In this document: piece after piece, positions 6,913-9,609 of the stretch
How positions within the stretch are numbered: the first letter of the stretch is position 1
How the letters are laid out: each line of letters starts with the position of its first letter
Assembly (NCBI GenBank): GCA_947462865.1
Contig: CANHRW010000064.1
Span: 1 to 9,609, forward strand
DNA: 9,609 nucleotides
DNA from: Bacteroidota bacterium
GTDB taxonomy: Bacteria; Bacteroidota; Bacteroidia; UKL13-3
Direction: 5' to 3'
Notes under the pieces: model-generated
Told to the model about the DNA's origin: nothing
What the model saw: only the letters and a program-made list of their open reading frames with translations
The model's database searches: none
Position numbers and translations under genes: made by a program

Positions 6913-7066
6913 ATTTTTAAGATTTTTATTTCCCTTTTCAAAAATTATTCCAAATTTGATAAGATTTAAAACGCAAGCAGAATGGCTTTTATTGTTTGTA
7001 TAGATAAATCGTAATTTACTGACGAAAAAGTTTTTATAATCCGTTTAATTTATCAATTTTGAACCT
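6913..7066. promoter_or_regulatory. Divergent promoter region between htrA and the anti-sigma-like gene
   Basis: 154 bp, AT-rich, lying between two divergent starts (6912 leftwards, 7067 rightwards), so it must hold promoters for both. On the minus strand, TAATTTTTG (6947-6939) resembles the -7 box TAnnTTTG with one inserted base. No convincing -33 partner was found, and no clear box was found for the plus-strand gene. No RNA gene or sizeable inverted repeat was seen. Confidence 0.4.
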
Positions 7067-7957
7067 GTGCATCTCGATCCGGAAACATACCATTATATTT
7101 TTGAAAAATACCTGAGGGCTGAGTTGGGTCAATCCGAATTGGAAATATTTGAGGAAAAACTCAATCAGGATCCAGCATTTCAAAAGCAATTTCAGCAATA
7201 CAAACTTCACAGAACAGAAATTCTTAAAAGAGAATTAGCAGCATACGAAGCGCCTATCATTGCCTCCAAATCACCCAAAAGTATGGGTTGGTTGTATTTA
7301 ATGGTTTCAATTTTAGGTATTGTGTTAGTCGTTGATTCCTATTTCAATACCAAAAACCAAGATTCGACAAATCCACCCAAAAGCATCATTAGCAGGTCAA
7401 TAGGTTTGTTTAAGCCGAGCAAAAAGACAATTCAATCAGATAAAATTAGCAAACCAGAAAACATTTCATCAACAGCAGAAAATACAAACTTAATCTTAGC
7501 ATCAGATTCATTGTTAAACATCATTGACTCAGATTCTTTTCGTACAAACTCGCAACAACCTCATGTTTATGTACCCATTCAACTAGAAGATGAAGTGTTT
7601 GTTGCAGATAGCAATTTTGAATGTTTCCCCTATTCGGTATGGAATGAATTATTGGAATCGGTCTCTTACGAGGTAGATTCAGTACTTTCAGATTCAATCA
7701 TGATGACGCGATCTGTATTGATGTTATCTAAAAAGAAACAACCTAAATCACAACCCGTTTTGGTTGAATACTGGCAATCAGCCAATCAGTTCAAGGGCTA
7801 TGTGTTCAATGAGCATAAACTTGTATTGTATGGGATAGCTACACAAACTAATTTTTACCTGTTGTTTGATGAAGATAAATCAGCCTATTTCATGATTCAA
7901 AATGCCCGAATTTTTCAATTGACTCAAAACAATCTTTTACACCGAATACCACTATAG
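7067..7957 (+). CDS. Single-pass membrane protein with anti-sigma-like N-terminus, function unknown
   Basis: 296 aa. GTG at 7067 is the only plausible early start: an in-frame TAA lies at 7046 and the next ATG codon is at residue 73. Residues 1-60 are acidic and helical (YLRAELGQSELEIFEEKLNQ, then FQKQFQQYKLHRTEILKREL), resembling the cytoplasmic sigma-binding segment of Bacteroidota anti-sigma and zf-HC2-like proteins but without Cys/His zinc ligands. One transmembrane helix follows (73-89, MGWLYLMVSILGIVLVV). A Ser/Asn-rich linker of low complexity (about 95-165) leads to a C-terminal domain (about 170-296) with beta-rich text such as VLVEYWQS, YVFNEHKLVLYGI and FYLLFD, presumably periplasmic. 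No sigma-factor gene is next to it. Its TAG shares one base with the dapF start, so the two are co-transcribed. An anti-sigma or envelope-sensing role is only a guess. Confidence 0.8.
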   Translation: MHLDPETYHYIFEKYLRAELGQSELEIFEEKLNQDPAFQKQFQQYKLHRTEILKRELAAYEAPIIASKSPKSMGWLYLMVSILGIVLVVDSYFNTKNQDSTNPPKSIISRSIGLFKPSKKTIQSDKISKPENISSTAENTNLILASDSLLNIIDSDSFRTNSQQPHVYVPIQLEDEVFVADSNFECFPYSVWNELLESVSYEVDSVLSDSIMMTRSVLMLSKKKQPKSQPVLVEYWQSANQFKGYVFNEHKLVLYGIATQTNFYLLFDEDKSAYFMIQNARIFQLTQNNLLHRIPL

Positions 7958-8754
7958 TGAATCAAATTTTTTATAAATACCAAGGAACCGGAAATGATTT
8001 TATTTTAATTGATGATAGGGACAAAACATTTCCAGCTACTGATCAACAACTAATTGCACATTTGTGCCATAGAAGGTATGGAATAGGAGCAGATGGCCTC
8101 ATTTTACTTCAATCCGATGAGCATTCAGATTTTTACATGCAATACTTTAACAGTGATGGCTCAGAAAGTACCATGTGTGGTAATGGCGGGAGGTGCATTG
8201 CTAAATTTGCTCATGACTTACAAATTGTTTCAGAAAGTTTAAAATTTAGAGCCATAGATGGTATGCATGAAAGTCATATCAATGGCAACGATTTGGTTGC
8301 CCTTCAAATGAAAGATGTAACAACTGTTTTAGAAGAACCCAATGGCGTTTTTATATTAAACACAGGTTCGCCACATTATGTACAATTTATCAATGACAAC
8401 ATTGCACAAATAGACATTGTACAAATGGCAAGAGCAATTCGGTATTCTGAAAGATTTGCCAAAGAAGGAATCAATGTGAATTTTGTTCAGGTAATGCCAG
8501 ATAATAGTTTGGCCGTTAGAACCTATGAAAGGGGAGTAGAGGATGAAACCTACAGTTGTGGTACAGGAGTTACCGCATCAGCTATTGCATTTGCCTCAAT
8601 TCAAGACCGAATTTTACCCAGTTATACAGTAAGGTTGGGTACGCCTGGTGGCGCACTTCGGGTAACATTTGAAAAAACTGAAAACGCCTCATATAAAGCA
8701 ATTTGGCTAGAAGGGCCTGCAAAATTTGTTTACCAAGGAGTTTATACACTTTAA
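7957..8754 (+). CDS. dapF: Diaminopimelate epimerase
   Basis: 265 aa, close to the usual 270. It interconverts LL- and meso-2,6-diaminopimelate in the cytosol, supplying meso-DAP for peptidoglycan and lysine. Both catalytic cysteines are present in their motifs: C74 in STMCGNGGRC (71-80) and C201 in ERGVEDETYSCGTG (191-204), one in each half of the pseudo-symmetric fold. The N-terminal KYQGTGNDFI and the mid-protein NTGSPHYV segments are also typical. GTG at 7957 overlaps the TAG of the upstream gene by one base (TAGTG), giving the standard N-terminus (MNQIFYKYQGTGNDF); no nearby ATG fits. A coupled start after the anti-sigma-like gene is implied. No other dap gene is next to it on this strand. 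Confidence 0.97.
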   Translation: MNQIFYKYQGTGNDFILIDDRDKTFPATDQQLIAHLCHRRYGIGADGLILLQSDEHSDFYMQYFNSDGSESTMCGNGGRCIAKFAHDLQIVSESLKFRAIDGMHESHINGNDLVALQMKDVTTVLEEPNGVFILNTGSPHYVQFINDNIAQIDIVQMARAIRYSERFAKEGINVNFVQVMPDNSLAVRTYERGVEDETYSCGTGVTASAIAFASIQDRILPSYTVRLGTPGGALRVTFEKTENASYKAIWLEGPAKFVYQGVYTL

Positions 8755-8775
8755 ACTTTTTTTAAATTGATTTCT

Positions 8776-8804
8776 TACTTACCTTAGCTAACTTAATGTA
8801 AGTA
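8776..8804 (+). terminator. Weak stem-loop after dapF, possible terminator or leader hairpin
   Basis: TACTTAC (8776-8782) pairs with GTAAGTA (8798-8804) around a 15-nt loop that itself contains the palindrome TTAGCTAA; TTTTT follows at 8806-8810. The stem is AT-rich and the T-run overlaps the proposed TTG start of the next gene, so termination would be weak. It could instead mask that start. Confidence 0.25.
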
Positions 8805-8808
8805 GTTT

Positions 8809-9609
8809 TTGATTGTAGTTAACACACAACCCTTTGCTTTGGTATTCACTTTGGTGGAGCATGCCCAATTGGGCTTAATGCTTGAGCCTCATGTTGTTCA
8901 GCAGAATAGCAAAGGTGCCTTTACGCTTACACACCAACGGGTATTTTCAAAAACTGCAGATTACTTTTCAAAAAACATTTCTGAATCAGAATTTGAAATC
9001 ATCAAAATTCTAGATGAAGTTGATGACGATTTCTTGTTCCGAAAATTCAATACAGAAACCAAGAAAAAAATAAGAACTGCTGAGTTTTTCAATAAACATT
9101 GCCCCACACAGTTATTGGAAGAAAAAATCAAACCTTTTTTTCAAGCAAAAATGAACAAGGTGTTTGAACTGTTAAGAGGCAAACACATCTACAAAACGGG
9201 CAATGACAACAATCCCATTTCCCAAAAAATAACCATTGCTGAAGAACCAGCCCAGGTACTCTTTCATTTCAAACAAAACGAAGACGGCATTCGCTATTAC
9301 CCAACCATAAAGTATCAATCCGAAAAAATAGAATTCATGTACAAAGGATCTCTATTGGTAGGATTGTTTCCGGCTTGGTTATTGGTGAACAATCAATTGT
9401 ATTCTTTTGCTAAAAAATTAGATGGCAAAAAATTACAACCCTTTTTAAACAAGAGATACATTTTAATTCCACAAAATGCAGAAGAAAATTACCTGCAAAA
9501 ATTTGTATCTCACCTAGTTGAAAAATACGATGTCAGGTCTGACTGTTTTGGCATTCAAACCCTTTCAGGCCAATTCAAAGCAGTTTTGCAAATGGTACAT
9601 TTTTATGAA
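8809..9609 (+). CDS. SNF2-family DEAD/DEAH helicase, N-terminal part (cut by right edge)
   Basis: The frame is open from TTG at 8809 to the window end (267 codons, no stop); an in-frame TAG at 8803 closes it upstream. The text matches, as I remember it, the N-terminus of the roughly 950-aa Bacteroidota SNF2/RapA-like helicases: NTQPFALVFTLVEHAQLG at the start, LTHQRVFSKTADYF, AEEPAQVLFHFKQNEDGIRYYPTI, and GKKLQPFLNKRYILIP further on. These proteins use a C-terminal ATPase motor to remodel protein-DNA complexes; that motor lies beyond the window, so no Walker motif can be checked. A TTG start is chosen because homologues begin just before the QPF-LVF-LVEH segment; GTG at 8854 or ATG at 8878 would remove it. 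It starts 54 nt after dapF on the same strand. Confidence 0.7.
   Translation, partial: MIVVNTQPFALVFTLVEHAQLGLMLEPHVVQQNSKGAFTLTHQRVFSKTADYFSKNISESEFEIIKILDEVDDDFLFRKFNTETKKKIRTAEFFNKHCPTQLLEEKIKPFFQAKMNKVFELLRGKHIYKTGNDNNPISQKITIAEEPAQVLFHFKQNEDGIRYYPTIKYQSEKIEFMYKGSLLVGLFPAWLLVNNQLYSFAKKLDGKKLQPFLNKRYILIPQNAEENYLQKFVSHLVEKYDVRSDCFGIQTLSGQFKAVLQMVHFYE

Noticed and set aside
1587..8754. The idea that the decarboxylase and dapF form one lysine pathway unit (LysA plus DapF)
   Set aside because: They are 5 kb apart on opposite strands with unrelated units between them, and the decarboxylase is locked into the PqqD/ATP-grasp operon. A functional link cannot be excluded but is not shown.

Overview
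The window looks like a piece of a Bacteroidota chromosome. It is AT-rich, has weak or absent Shine-Dalgarno sequences, and carries lineage-typical proteins: a DUF3467 protein, an AraC regulator with an HMA-like N-terminus, an anti-sigma-like membrane protein and the N-terminus of a Bacteroidota-type SNF2 helicase. No rRNA, tRNA, CRISPR array, IS element or integrase was seen. No gene-free stretch exceeds 160 bases.

Left part (1-4254, minus strand): a tight four-gene operon, read from right to left. It encodes a PqqD-like protein (80 aa), a CarB/PurK-like ATP-grasp ligase (351 aa), a fold-III PLP-dependent decarboxylase (453 aa) and a urea-transporter-family channel fused to a LytM/M23 metallopeptidase domain (cut by the window edge). 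Junctions are 2 nt, 5 nt and 0 nt, so the genes are almost certainly co-transcribed and translationally coupled. The combination is not a standard housekeeping pathway. I infer a dedicated route that ligates, decarboxylates and moves a small amide, amine or peptide-like compound. An AraC-family regulator (4331-4906) lies 76 nt upstream on the same strand and is the obvious candidate controller.

Middle (4907-5439): a divergent intergenic region with a candidate Bacteroidota promoter, a DUF3467 gene on the plus strand, and a 21-bp perfect hairpin that terminates it and the converging protease gene.

Right part: an HtrA/DegP-type periplasmic serine protease (minus strand, full catalytic triad, two PDZ-like domains). 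It is followed, across a divergent promoter region, by three plus-strand genes: an anti-sigma-like single-pass membrane protein of unknown function, dapF (diaminopimelate epimerase, lysine and peptidoglycan synthesis) and the start of a SNF2 helicase running off the right edge. All three appear to use non-ATG start codons. The right part is ordinary core genome; the interest lies in the left operon.
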